Positions 17,092-26,622 of a stretch of 59,376 nucleotides of DNA are shown here, in pieces. Positions within the stretch are counted from its first letter, which is position 1. Every line of letters starts with the position of its first letter. Origin of the DNA: CAJBVG01 sp943371235 (GTDB taxonomy: Bacteria > Bacteroidota > Bacteroidia > Sphingobacteriales > Sphingobacteriaceae). The notes beneath the pieces were generated by a model. It was not told the origin of the DNA and made no database searches. It was given only the letters and a program-made list of their open reading frames with translations. The stretch spans positions 1 to 59,376 of the forward strand of contig CALRTZ010000015.1 of assembly GCA_943371235.1 (NCBI GenBank). The letters are read 5' to 3'. The position numbers and the translations under genes are program-made.

Positions 17092-20000
17092 TTATTCGAT
17101 AACTAAGCGTTTGCTTGAGCTACCTTTTGATGTATTAATAATCACATTGTACACTCCAGAAGTTAAACTTGCAACATCAACTGATTTTTCAGTAGAATTT
17201 ACGTCGTTTAAGTTAAGGATTGTTTGTCCAATGATGTTTACAATAGAAATACTTTCGATGGTTTCGTTAGAAACAATTGAGATGCTTTCTTTTGCAGGAT
17301 TAGGGAATACATTTAAATAAATTGCTTTATTAATGTTAATACCTACTGGGTCGTTATCGATAATAGTAATAGTGCCAGCAGCAGGAGTGCCTAAGTTGAA
17401 ATTAACGGCATCACTCAAAGTAAATGTAATAGTCTCGTTATTTTCATTAGCAGCATCATTAATAATGGTAAATGTTGCAGTTCCTTCTGTTTGACCAACT
17501 GGGATAGTTACAGTTGAAGGGTTTGTAAAGTTGTAATCTTGAGTAAACGTTGCTGAACCACCTGTTAAGGTAATTTTAACGCTAGCAGGATCTGTAGCAG
17601 GGCTAGTTAATTTTACTTTTATAACTTTAGTGCCAGCACCTTCAGAAACTGAATAAGTTGCAGAATCTAAACCACCAGTTGGAGTTACAATTTCAATTAA
17701 ATCATTAATGCTTCTTGGCAACAATTGGTATCCAGAATTCTTTGGATTAGAATTATCAAACTGTCCACCTAAACCAATGATATTAAATTTTTGCGGGAAA
17801 GGTTGACCGAATAAATTCACATCTGCATCAATACGTAAATCCATAGAATCTGTACCACTTACAATTCTTAAGGTAGTACCCGATGCAGAATTTGCAAGTG
17901 TATCTATAATTTGAGCATTGTTAAATCTAACTAAATCAGATTCAGTAGACTCATTTAATGATGTAATTACTTTTGGAGCTTTTAACGCATTTCCTTTTGA
18001 AACAAGGATTATTGAATCCATGTTTACTTGAGTTAATCCATTAAATTCACCCACCTTACCGTAAACTATCATCGAATCACCTTGCTCAGGAATGATTGAT
18101 ATAATAGGAGGGTTATTTGCACCACCTCTAAATATACCTACACCACCTGTTGGGTCAATTAAGGTATACTGTAAACTTGTTGGCGAACCTTGCATGTCTA
18201 CACCGTAAACAATACCCTTAATATATACTAATGAATCTTTTAAAACGGATACTCCATTAACATCATTTACTTTTAAAGCAGAGATATTTTTAAATGCGAT
18301 GTCATCATTTTTAATAGTTAATGTAAAAATAGAGTCAGTACTAATTGTACCGCTGTTTGTGATATTTCTGATTGCAAAAATTGCAGTTTCATCGGCCTCA
18401 GGACTTGCATCATTTAACACTGGTAATGAAATTACAAGTGTAGAATCTTTTGCTGCTGGTATTGTATAAGTGGTAGTAGCGTATACAAAGTCACTACCTG
18501 AAGTAGCAGTTCCACCTTTAACCACAACATTAAAACTAGTTGGGCTTGTTGTTCCAGCACCCATTACCATCACACTCATTTGAGCTGCACCAACATTTTC
18601 ATTTACATTTGCGCTAGTAGTTACAAAATGAACAACTGCACCAGCAAAATCATTTGCAGGAATTGTAATGGTTAAAATAGAATCTGCTCCAATTGAACCT
18701 GAATTTGTAACATTTCTCAATGCTAAAATAATAGTTTCATCTGGCTCCAAAGCTGCATCATTTGTTATAGGGAATGTAAATGATTGAGCAGTTGTGCTAT
18801 TTGCAGGGAATGTTACAGTTTGAGAAGTAAATGTATAATCACCTAAACCGTTTGCTGTACCGCCTTTTACCACAACATTTACGTTTGTAGCACTTGCGTT
18901 TGCATTTGCTAAGTTAACTGTAACAGTTGCTGTACCAGCATCTTCGTTAACAGTTAAAGTAGTAGGGTTAAATACTACAGATGGGTTTAAAATAGTGAAT
19001 GGAGTTACAGACGACCAAGTTTGGCCAACCATAATACCATCAACAGTTAATGAAGCTGCGTTTGTTGAAGTACCTTGACGTAATGCAACACCACCAATTC
19101 CAACTGTGCTACTAATTGTAATATCACTTTCTGTAGTTACTGCTGATGCAGTAGGAGTAGGCTCAGCTGCTCCAAGTACGGGGTCTATAAATAATTTTAC
19201 AGAGTCGTTTCCTGTACCTGGTATAATTGAATATTTTAAAACAACTTGATAAGTAGTACCAAATGTTAAATCTGTTGCGTTAAATGCTGCTGCTGCAACA
19301 CCACCACTTTTAGTTATACCAATTCTGTAACCTGTTCCTGATGATTTAATAAATGTTCTTGCTCTGTAATTTAAACCTGATAATGCAGAGTCTAACATTG
19401 CAAAGAAATAATCGCCAGTAGCTTGTGCTGAAGTTACATTAACTAAATATGAAGCATACACATTACCAGATCTAATTTGATTACCAGTAATTTTTTTACC
19501 AACATCTTCACCAGATGTTTTTAATAATGCTCCATTTCCTAATCCACTACCTGAGTGATTTGGATATGATAAACCAGCAACTACAGGAACTCTATTCGCT
19601 GCTGCAGAAACTACTCCCCAACCAGTTAAAGCATTTTTAGTTAAGGTATCGTTTACTGTGTAGTTAAAGTTCTCAATTAACACTGGCGTGTTTGAAATTA
19701 CTTGATCGTTTGATGGAATCGTAATTGTTAATATAGAGTCTGCTGTAATAGTAGCAGAGTTTGTTGCATTTCTTAAAGCTAAAGTAATCGTTTCATCAGC
19801 CTCGGTGTTTGTATCGTCGATAATTGGAAAAGTAAACGATTGTGCAGTTGTACTGTTCGCTGGGAAAGTAACTGTTTGAGAAGTAAAAGTATAATCTGAT
19901 GCAGCTGTAGCTGTTCCACCTTTTACTATAACTGTAGCACTCGTAGCACTTGCATTTGGATTAGTAATATTTACAGTTACCGTTGCAGTTCCTGCATTCT

Positions 20001-21474
20001 CATTTACCGTTAAACTAGTTGGGTTAAATAATACACTAGGGTTAACTGCATCATTTGCTGGTATTGTAATGGTTAAAAGCGAGTCTGTTCCAATGCTTGC
20101 AGAATTTGTAGCATTTCTTAATGCTAACACAATTGTTTCGTCAGCTTCAGTATTTGTATCATCAATTATTGGAATAGTAAATGATTGTGCAGTTGTACTA
20201 TTCGCAGGGAATGTAACTGTTTGTGAAGTAAATGTATAATCAGATCCAGCTGTTGCTGAACCTGCTTTGATGTTTACATTCACACTAGTTGCAGTTGCAT
20301 TTGGATTTGTAATGTTTAAGGTAACTGTAGCAGTACCCGCATTTTCATTAACTGTTAATGTAGTAGGATTAAATCTTACAGAAGGATTAACAACTGCAAT
20401 AACACCTAAAGCATCATTCCAATTGTTAGTTACTCTTAACTCATCAATTTCAATATTTCCTGTACCTGCTGAAACAGTACCAGCTTGACGGATACAAATC
20501 GATTTAACTTTAGATAAAGCAGCGTTCGTACCTACGTTATTAGAAATTAATGGTGTTGGTTCTGTGCTCGAAATAGTTGGATTCACCCATAAACTAGCGG
20601 TATTGGTTGCAAATGTATATTTTACAACTACCAAATAAGTTTGATTTATTGCATAATCAGTTGGAGTTGCGCCAAATGTTTGAACTGCTGTTGATGCAGT
20701 ACCACCACTTGTATTTACAATACCTAAGTTAAAAGTATTTGCTGCACTTCCTGCTCTAATAGTTAATCGAGCAGCTAAATTACTGATACCTGTAGCACCA
20801 CTACTATCATTTAAATGAAGAAAATAATTTCCTGTTGATGTATTTAAAGCTTGTCCAGTAGTATTTGGTAGTTTAATTAATGCTGAAAAATAAGCTGTAC
20901 CTGCACTTGCTGGTATAATTGGGACTACTCTGTTCACATCTTCAGAGTTACCGGCAGTAGTTTGTGCTCTGTTACCTGATGAAGTTGGGAAACCCGTGTA
21001 AGCTAAACTATTTCCATTATCACTAGTTGTAGTGATAGTTTGTAATTGTCCGGTTGTACCACTATGGGTAGTCCAATTGTTTGCTGTTAAAGCACCTGTA
21101 CCTGTAAAAGGTATATGGTTGGTTGCTACAAAAGGAGCATTTACGGTAATAGTACCTGTCATACCTCCATGTGCAGTACACTCATAGGGCACTGAACCCG
21201 CAGCTAGCATTTTTATTTTGTAAATAGAATTTACACCACCAGAACCATCCATGTTTACTAAAGGAATTGTAGTTCCGTTTAACGATTGAGTAGGGTGGAA
21301 ACCACTAACCCAAACAAATTTGATGGTGTCGCCAACTAAACAAGTTACGTTTGCCGGTACATAAAGATTACCTCCATCGCCAACATTGATAGTGTAGGTA
21401 CTCTGCGCAAAACTTATCGTACTGGCTAATAGACCGAATACGAAAATTGCTTTCGAAAGTAGATTTTTGATCAT
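17092..21474 (-). CDS. Secreted cupredoxin and Calx-beta repeat protein with T9SS sorting domain
   Basis: This 1460-residue protein has a signal peptide (residues 1-23). A plastocyanin-like domain follows (about 25-112) with a full type I copper ligand set: H60 in SGFHPTQ, then C99, H102 and M105 in YECTAHGGM. A jelly-roll region (about 115-355) leads to two Calx-beta modules (361-478 and 478-590), a second jelly-roll (595-825), two more Calx-beta modules (830-941 and 941-1060), an OB-like region (1062-1245) and a fifth Calx-beta module (1268-1378). The end is a type A T9SS sorting domain with NVFPNPAKESISI and GVYNVIINTSKG. It should be exported to the cell surface or medium. Calx-beta modules often bind calcium. 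The function is unknown; adhesion or surface electron transfer are guesses. Confidence 0.85.
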   Translation of the reverse strand: MIKNLLSKAIFVFGLLASTISFAQSTYTINVGDGGNLYVPANVTCLVGDTIKFVWVSGFHPTQSLNGTTIPLVNMDGSGGVNSIYKIKMLAAGSVPYECTAHGGMTGTITVNAPFVATNHIPFTGTGALTANNWTTHSGTTGQLQTITTTSDNGNSLAYTGFPTSSGNRAQTTAGNSEDVNRVVPIIPASAGTAYFSALIKLPNTTGQALNTSTGNYFLHLNDSSGATGISNLAARLTIRAGSAANTFNLGIVNTSGGTASTAVQTFGATPTDYAINQTYLVVVKYTFATNTASLWVNPTISSTEPTPLISNNVGTNAALSKVKSICIRQAGTVSAGTGNIEIDELRVTNNWNDALGVIAVVNPSVRFNPTTLTVNENAGTATVTLNITNPNATATSVNVNIKAGSATAGSDYTFTSQTVTFPANSTTAQSFTIPIIDDTNTEADETIVLALRNATNSASIGTDSLLTITIPANDAVNPSVLFNPTSLTVNENAGTATVTVNITNPNASATSATVIVKGGTATAASDYTFTSQTVTFPANSTTAQSFTFPIIDDTNTEADETITLALRNATNSATITADSILTITIPSNDQVISNTPVLIENFNYTVNDTLTKNALTGWGVVSAAANRVPVVAGLSYPNHSGSGLGNGALLKTSGEDVGKKITGNQIRSGNVYASYLVNVTSAQATGDYFFAMLDSALSGLNYRARTFIKSSGTGYRIGITKSGGVAAAAFNATDLTFGTTYQVVLKYSIIPGTGNDSVKLFIDPVLGAAEPTPTASAVTTESDITISSTVGIGGVALRQGTSTNAASLTVDGIMVGQTWSSVTPFTILNPSVVFNPTTLTVNEDAGTATVTVNLANANASATNVNVVVKGGTANGLGDYTFTSQTVTFPANSTTAQSFTFPITNDAALEPDETIILALRNVTNSGSIGADSILTITIPANDFAGAVVHFVTTSANVNENVGAAQMSVMVMGAGTTSPTSFNVVVKGGTATSGSDFVYATTTYTIPAAKDSTLVISLPVLNDASPEADETAIFAIRNITNSGTISTDSIFTLTIKNDDIAFKNISALKVNDVNGVSVLKDSLVYIKGIVYGVDMQGSPTSLQYTLIDPTGGVGIFRGGANNPPIISIIPEQGDSMIVYGKVGEFNGLTQVNMDSIILVSKGNALKAPKVITSLNESTESDLVRFNNAQIIDTLANSASGTTLRIVSGTDSMDLRIDADVNLFGQPFPQKFNIIGLGGQFDNSNPKNSGYQLLPRSINDLIEIVTPTGGLDSATYSVSEGAGTKVIKVKLTSPATDPASVKITLTGGSATFTQDYNFTNPSTVTIPVGQTEGTATFTIINDAANENNETITFTLSDAVNFNLGTPAAGTITIIDNDPVGININKAIYLNVFPNPAKESISIVSNETIESISIVNIIGQTILNLNDVNSTEKSVDVASLTSGVYNVIINTSKGSSSKRLVIE
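18630..20390 (-). repeat. DNA-level repeats encoding Calx-beta modules
   Basis: Three segments of about 330-345 bases (around 18650-18985, 19710-20040 and 20041-20390) encode nearly the same module, with shared stretches such as TVTFPANSTTAQSFT and ADETI. The two adjacent copies are direct repeats within the coding sequence. Confidence 0.75.
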
Positions 21475-21510
21475 ATTTATTTTTTAGATTATTTACAATA
21501 TTATAACACG

Positions 21511-21518
21511 CAAATATA
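21511..21518 (-). promoter_or_regulatory. Candidate promoter -7 element of the Calx-beta gene
   Basis: On the reverse strand this reads TATATTTG, an exact TAnnTTTG match, about 37 bases before the ATG. No TTTG -33 box is seen at the usual distance. Confidence 0.45.
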
Positions 21519-21624
21519 AAGATATGTATATTAATTAATTGTTAAGCATTGATAAATGTAACAAATATTTCCTCACAATTTATCCCCAAAAACCTTTCTG
21601 TTAGGTAAATGTTGTTGAAACATA

Positions 21625-21632
21625 TACATTTG
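21625..21632 (+). promoter_or_regulatory. Candidate mqnE promoter -7 element next to the ATG
   Basis: TACATTTG matches TAnnTTTG and ends only four bases before the mqnE ATG at 21637, which would make the transcript leaderless or nearly so. The -33 box is not clear. Confidence 0.4.
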
Positions 21633-21636
21633 TAAT

Positions 21637-22836
21637 ATGAACCGGGAATCAAAATCACTTGAATTAGTAATAGAGTCGAATAAATTAGTAGGGAAAGACT
21701 TAGAAATAGCAATTAAAGTGCTTAATAAACAAAGAATTAGCATTGAAGATGCTAACTATTTATACGAACATTCAGAACTATCTTATGTAGGTTTACTTGC
21801 TAATTATATTCGTGAAGAAAAAAATGGTGATTTTACATACTTTAATCGAAATTTCCATATTGAGCCTACTAATATTTGTGTTTTTACCTGTAATTTTTGT
21901 TCATATTCCCGTTTATTGAAACAAGCCGATGAAGGTTGGGTACTGAGTAAAGAGCAAATGTTAGACATAATTAGATCTTATAAAGACAAACCCGTTACAG
22001 AAGTTCATATTGTAGGAGGTGTTCATCCTAAATTAACCCTCGAATTTTTCTGCGATTTATTTAAATCAATTAAAGAAATTAGTCCTAACCTACACATTAA
22101 AGCTTTTACTGCAGTTGAATACGAATACATGTTCCGCAAAGCAAAAGTGAGTGTGGAGGAAGGATTAAAAATAATGATGGAAGCTGGCTTAGATTCTATA
22201 CCAGGTGGTGGTGCCGAAATTTTTGACGAAGTTTTACGTGCCGAAATATGTGGCGACAAAGCTACAACTGCACAATGGTTAGAAATACACGAAACTGCTC
22301 ATAAATTAGGACTAAAATCTAATTGTACCATGTTGTATGGCCACATAGAAAGTTATGCACAAAGAGTGGATCATATGAATAGGTTGCGTGAATTACAAGA
22401 TAAAACCGGTGGTTTTAATACCTTTATTCCATTAAAATTCAGAAATAAAGACAATCAAATGTCGAATGTTCCTGAAACTAGCGTAATTGAAGATTTAAAA
22501 AATTATGCGGTAGCGAGAATTTTCTTAGACAATTTTGAGCATATAAAAGCATATTGGCCAATGATTGGGAGGTCAACAGCTCAATTATCACTTTCCTTTG
22601 GGGTAGATGATATTGATGGAACTATCGACGATACTACCAAAATTTATTCAATGGCAGGTTCAGAAGAACAAAACCCTCAATTAACTACACAGCAATTGGT
22701 AGAGTTAATAAAAATTGTTGGCAGACACCCTATAGAAAGAGGTACTTTATATGATGTTGTACAAGATTACAAGGATTACGATTTTAGTAAAGAAAATAAT
22801 GGGCAAGCTTTCGTAGAACTTCCTATATTAAACTAA
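21637..22836 (+). CDS. mqnE: Aminofutalosine synthase (radical SAM)
   Basis: MqnE adds adenosine-derived radical chemistry to the enolpyruvyl benzoate made by MqnA, giving aminodeoxyfutalosine in the futalosine route to menaquinone. The 399-residue protein has a radical SAM cluster motif CVFTCNFC (C81, C85, C88; CX3CX2C), then HIVGGVHP and SIPGGGAEI, both typical of the MqnE/MqnC branch. The mqnA gene lies downstream, and length and context favour MqnE over MqnC. The gene is separated from the histidine phosphatase gene by one base. Confidence 0.92.
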   Translation: MNRESKSLELVIESNKLVGKDLEIAIKVLNKQRISIEDANYLYEHSELSYVGLLANYIREEKNGDFTYFNRNFHIEPTNICVFTCNFCSYSRLLKQADEGWVLSKEQMLDIIRSYKDKPVTEVHIVGGVHPKLTLEFFCDLFKSIKEISPNLHIKAFTAVEYEYMFRKAKVSVEEGLKIMMEAGLDSIPGGGAEIFDEVLRAEICGDKATTAQWLEIHETAHKLGLKSNCTMLYGHIESYAQRVDHMNRLRELQDKTGGFNTFIPLKFRNKDNQMSNVPETSVIEDLKNYAVARIFLDNFEHIKAYWPMIGRSTAQLSLSFGVDDIDGTIDDTTKIYSMAGSEEQNPQLTTQQLVELIKIVGRHPIERGTLYDVVQDYKDYDFSKENNGQAFVELPILN

Positions 22837-22837
22837 T

Positions 22838-23449
22838 ATGGAACTATACATCATTCGTCACGGAGAAACAGATTTTAACAAAAGAGGAATTGTGCAAGGT
22901 AGAGGAGTGAATTCTGACTTGAATGAAATTGGTAAACACCAAGCACATCAGTTTTACAAAGCTTATCATCATGTAGAGTTCGATAAGGTGATAACATCAA
23001 CATTAAAACGTACGCACCAAACGGTAGATGCCTTTATAAACAAAGGCATACCTTGGGAACAAAGAGATGGTTTTGATGAGCTAGATTGGGGTGTTAACGA
23101 AGGCCGTGAAGCCACTAAAGAAATGAAAGAAGAGTTTTATCAATTAACTAAAAGTTGGATGAATGGACATTTGCATCTGAAGTTTCCTGGTGGAGAAAGT
23201 CCGATTGAGGTTAACGAACGTCAAAATTTAGTGCTTCAACAATTAATAGAACAGCACCAAAATTTTAATAAAATATTAATATGTATGCATGGCAGAGCTA
23301 TGCGTTTATTACTTTGCCAGCTTTTAAATTTGCCACTTAGTAATATGGACAATTTTCCTCATTCAAATGTTTCTTTATACCGTTTAAAATACAAAAATGG
23401 TATATTTGAAATGCTCGATTTTAATAATACAGACCATTTCAATGTCTAA
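22838..23449 (+). CDS. Histidine phosphatase family protein
   Basis: This 203-residue protein belongs to the phosphoglycerate mutase-like superfamily. The phosphohistidine motif is YIIRHGETDFN (His8), with the second catalytic region CMHGRAMR near residue 151 and the acidic GFDELDWG between. Substrates in this family range from sugar phosphates to cofactor precursors and cannot be read here. It sits between mqnE and mqnA, one base from the former, and its last codons overlap mqnA. It may have a role in menaquinone or nucleoside side-product handling, but this is only positional evidence. Confidence 0.87.
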   Translation: MELYIIRHGETDFNKRGIVQGRGVNSDLNEIGKHQAHQFYKAYHHVEFDKVITSTLKRTHQTVDAFINKGIPWEQRDGFDELDWGVNEGREATKEMKEEFYQLTKSWMNGHLHLKFPGGESPIEVNERQNLVLQQLIEQHQNFNKILICMHGRAMRLLLCQLLNLPLSNMDNFPHSNVSLYRLKYKNGIFEMLDFNNTDHFNV

Positions 23450-24179
23450 AACAAAAGTATCCGTAGTTTCCTATTTAAATTCTAAAGTATTTATAAAAGG
23501 CTTAATTCCAAATGCCCTTAACGAATTCGATATTAGCCTTGATATCCCATCAGTTTGTGCGGAAAAACTCGTAGATAATAGTGTTGATATCGGACTTATC
23601 CCTGTTGCCGTAATACCCGAAATTTCTAATGCAAACATTATTTCTAATTATTGTATTTCTGCAGATGGTGCTGTAAATTCTGTGTTTCTTTTTTCTAATA
23701 CAGAATTGCAAAAAATCAATAAAATATATTTAGATAAACATTCACGTACTTCAAATTTATTGTGCATTATTTTGGCCTCAGAGCATTGGAAACTTAAGGT
23801 TGTTTTTACTGATGAAAACTTCGATGAAATTAGCTTAAAAGAAGGGGAAGGTTTTGTACTTATTGGCGATCGTACATTCGATAAAGTAAATACTTTTACT
23901 ACTCAAATAGATTTAGCAGAACATTGGAAAGCCTTTACTGGCTTACCTTTTGTGTTTGCTGCTTGGGTTTCAAACAAAGAAATAGAGGAGAGCGTTTTAC
24001 AAAAATTTAATCATTTATTACAAAATGGTTTTCAGTTTTTAGAGGATGTAATTAGTGAAAACAAACTCTCTTACTTTGATGTGAATGATTACCTGAAAAA
24101 TAAAATTGAATATAATTTAACTGATGAAAAAAGAAAAGCAATTGAATTGTATTTGAAAAAAACTGCCTTATACCGTTGA
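23442..24179 (+). CDS. mqnA: Chorismate dehydratase
   Basis: MqnA dehydrates chorismate to 3-enolpyruvyl benzoate, the first committed step of the futalosine menaquinone route. The start is placed at the ATG at 23442 (245 residues), because the product then begins MSKTKVSVVSYLNSKVFIKG, the typical MqnA N-terminus. An upstream in-frame ATG adds 15 unrelated residues. The periplasmic-binding-protein-like fold is supported by DIGLIPVAVIPEI and the late WKAFTGLPFVFAAWVSN motif. It overlaps the phosphatase gene by eight bases and the convergent nucleoside phosphorylase gene by 12 bases. Confidence 0.92.
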   Translation: MSKTKVSVVSYLNSKVFIKGLIPNALNEFDISLDIPSVCAEKLVDNSVDIGLIPVAVIPEISNANIISNYCISADGAVNSVFLFSNTELQKINKIYLDKHSRTSNLLCIILASEHWKLKVVFTDENFDEISLKEGEGFVLIGDRTFDKVNTFTTQIDLAEHWKAFTGLPFVFAAWVSNKEIEESVLQKFNHLLQNGFQFLEDVISENKLSYFDVNDYLKNKIEYNLTDEKRKAIELYLKKTALYR

Positions 24180-25040
24180 TATTTTTGCTAAACAATATTC
24201 AATCATTTCTTCCATTTTTGTTTCGGAGTTCTCAATAAATTCATTCGTAATTCTGTTCGCTAATATTAATGATATTGAGCTGGCTTCATGCCCGAAATAC
24301 CTTGCTAATCCAAGTATTCCTGACGTTTCCATTTCGAAATTTGTAACCTTCATTCCATTGTAATTTACTTCGCGCAAAGTATTTAAAATAGAATTATTAT
24401 TTTCCGACCATAAAAACCTTCCTTGTGGATAGTAAAATCCTTGGCACGTTGCCGTAATTCCTAATATCATTTCATCTTTAAACAAATTCAATAATAAATT
24501 TGAAGATCCAACAGTGTATGGATTTAAAAATGGAAAGTTTAGCTGAATTTTATTTTTCACTTCAATGTTTAAACTTGTTTCTACGTCTGAATATGGAATT
24601 TCATAAAAATTCATCAAGCCTTCTAGTCCTATTGCATACTCAGTTATTAACATACTGCCTAAATTTATATCTTCTCTAAGTGTACCACTTGTACCTAGCC
24701 TAAGAATATTAAATTTACGAGGGTGTGCTAAATATTTTTGTTGAAGGATGTCTATTTTACTCAAAATGTTTAACTCATTAAACACTATATCAATGTTATC
24801 AGTACCAATACCTGTAGATAAGATAGAGATTTCTTTTCCTTTAAAACTGCCAGTAATAGTATAAAATTCTCTATTTTTCTTTTTTACCCGAATATTTGTT
24901 AGATGTTTAGCTATTATATCCACTCTGTCAGGGTCGCCAACAGTAATAATAGTATCAGCAACATCATCTGCAGTTAAATGTAAATGGTAAACACTGCCGT
25001 CTTTATTTACTATTAATTCTGAGGAAGGGAATATTTTCAT
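24168..25040 (-). CDS. Nucleoside phosphorylase (uridine phosphorylase-like)
   Basis: This 290-residue enzyme belongs to the PNP/UDP phosphorylase family. The phosphate region VGDPDRVD is at about residues 36-43, and ILSTGIGTDNIDI plus ILRLGTSGTL are the ribose and phosphate loops. NFEMETSGIL carries the conserved methionine and glutamate of the nucleoside site. It probably splits a nucleoside with phosphate, most likely a uridine-type substrate. The family also contains futalosine hydrolase, and this gene converges on mqnA, but motifs and length favour a phosphorylase. That distinction is inference. Confidence 0.82.
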   Translation of the reverse strand: MKIFPSSELIVNKDGSVYHLHLTADDVADTIITVGDPDRVDIIAKHLTNIRVKKKNREFYTITGSFKGKEISILSTGIGTDNIDIVFNELNILSKIDILQQKYLAHPRKFNILRLGTSGTLREDINLGSMLITEYAIGLEGLMNFYEIPYSDVETSLNIEVKNKIQLNFPFLNPYTVGSSNLLLNLFKDEMILGITATCQGFYYPQGRFLWSENNNSILNTLREVNYNGMKVTNFEMETSGILGLARYFGHEASSISLILANRITNEFIENSETKMEEMIEYCLAKISTV

Positions 25041-25135
25041 GTTAATAATTTGTTGAATACAAGATTAACGATTTATTTTTTTTTTACTGCTATAATACCT
25101 AACTTACGTTAAATCAAATATAAGCCCATAAATTT

Positions 25136-26014
25136 ATGCATAGAACATTTGATAAAATTCTGGTTCCTATGGATCTTTCACCCACATCCATATTAGCATT
25201 AGATCATGCTCTTTATCTTGCAAAAGATTTAAAATCTGAAATACATTTACTGCATGTTAAAGAAACGGCTACTGTAAATAATTTAATTACTTCTATTTTT
25301 AAAAAAGATTTAAAAGAAGGTGAAAAAGATACACGTGTGGTAGAAGTTCGCTTTCAAGAATACATCAATGAGTTTCAATCTAAATATGGCATCAAAACAA
25401 TTGTGAAATTTTTAGAAGGAACAGTTTATATTCAAGTATTAAACTATGCCAAGGAAATTGGTGCAGGTTTAATTTGTATGGGAACCCATGGTTCTAAAGG
25501 TGTCGAAAATTTTATTGGGGGTTCTAACACATTTAGAGTAGTTAACCAATCAAAATGCCCAGTATTATCTATCCATGCAAATTCAGGTTCTAAGGGGATA
25601 AAAGATATCATACTGCCCTTAGATAGCTCTAGGGATACACGAGAGAAAGTGGACGATGCTTTGTACATTGCGCAAAGATTTAATTCAACCATACATGTTG
25701 TGGGTCTTTCTACATCCAGTGATGAAATGATTCTGAACAGACTACGTGTGGTTACAAAACAAGTGGAGGACTATATTAAAGAAGATAACATAGCAACTAC
25801 TTATGGCTTTAAAACGGGTAAAAATTTGGCAACTCTAACTTTAGAATATGCCAAAGAGAAAGAAGCGGATTTAATTATTATCATGACAGAGCAGGAGAGT
25901 GGTTCAGGTTTTTTAGCGGGGCCTTATTCTCAACAAATGATTAACGAATCTGGTGTACCAATTTTAAGTGTGCGACCGAAAGAAAGAGCTACAGAATTTG
26001 TGACTCCTTATTAA
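25136..26014 (+). CDS. Tandem universal stress protein
   Basis: This 292-residue protein has two UspA-like domains (about 1-148 and 155-292). The first has a clear ATP-loop, GTHGSKGVENFIGGSN, followed by CPVLSIH. The second ends IINESGVPILSVRP-like, with a degenerate loop (MTEQESGSGFLAG). Proteins with this layout are cytoplasmic and are induced under stress or energy limitation in many bacteria. Regulation cannot be read here. Its stop overlaps the stop of the convergent IMPACT-family gene by four bases. Confidence 0.9.
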   Translation: MHRTFDKILVPMDLSPTSILALDHALYLAKDLKSEIHLLHVKETATVNNLITSIFKKDLKEGEKDTRVVEVRFQEYINEFQSKYGIKTIVKFLEGTVYIQVLNYAKEIGAGLICMGTHGSKGVENFIGGSNTFRVVNQSKCPVLSIHANSGSKGIKDIILPLDSSRDTREKVDDALYIAQRFNSTIHVVGLSTSSDEMILNRLRVVTKQVEDYIKEDNIATTYGFKTGKNLATLTLEYAKEKEADLIIIMTEQESGSGFLAGPYSQQMINESGVPILSVRPKERATEFVTPY

Positions 26015-26622
26015 TACGTTTCTAGATATTTATAAGTAATACTATACAATTGAAATGCTGAACGAACTTGTTCGGCATTTTTTATGGGCACTTCTATTTC
26101 CATATAATAGTGCTCGGAACTCTCTTGTTTTATGATGTTAAGTTGATGTTCCTTTATTACTCGCATGGCTTCATTCATTTTTTCATATGCGAATTCGATG
26201 CTGAGTTTTTCTATTATTGATTTTGTAATGATTATATTTTGATGCAGTGCTTCAATACTTGATTGTTTATAGGCATTAATTAAACCTGGCACTCCTAATA
26301 AAGTTCCACCAAAATATCGAACTACCACAATTCCAATATTTGTTAATTCGTTTGATTGTATTACGTTGTATATGGGCCTGCCTGCACTACCAGAAGGTTC
26401 ACCATCGTCGTTTATTCTATACAATTGTTTATCGTAACCAATTCTGTATGCATAACAATAATGTACTGCACCGGGATAATTAGATTTTATTTCAACAAGC
26501 CAATTTTTAAAATCTTCTACAGAAAAAATTGGTTTACAAACTGCAATAAATTTACTGCCCCTTTCTTTAAATATACCCTCGGTAGTTTTACCTATTGTTT
26601 TATATTCAGAATCAAATAACAT
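26011..26622 (-). CDS. IMPACT/YigZ family protein
   Basis: The 203-residue protein matches the YigZ/IMPACT family. Conserved stretches are ERGSKFIAVCKPI, HYCYAYRIG, NDDGEPSGSAGRPI and VVVRYFGGTLLGVPGLINAYK. A C-terminal ferredoxin-like domain follows from about residue 135. Eukaryotic IMPACT modulates translation control through Gcn1; the bacterial role is unclear. It overlaps the EamA transporter gene by 11 bases, so both are likely expressed from one reverse transcript with ribD. Confidence 0.9.
   Translation of the reverse strand: MLFDSEYKTIGKTTEGIFKERGSKFIAVCKPIFSVEDFKNWLVEIKSNYPGAVHYCYAYRIGYDKQLYRINDDGEPSGSAGRPIYNVIQSNELTNIGIVVVRYFGGTLLGVPGLINAYKQSSIEALHQNIIITKSIIEKLSIEFAYEKMNEAMRVIKEHQLNIIKQESSEHYYMEIEVPIKNAEQVRSAFQLYSITYKYLETY

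Noticed and set aside
23397..23441. Upstream ATG start for mqnA
   Set aside because: The extra 15 residues overlap the phosphatase coding frame and do not match MqnA, while the ATG at 23442 gives the family N-terminus.
26356..26619. 87-codon forward frame inside the IMPACT gene
   Set aside because: It lies fully antisense to a well-conserved gene and has no family motif.
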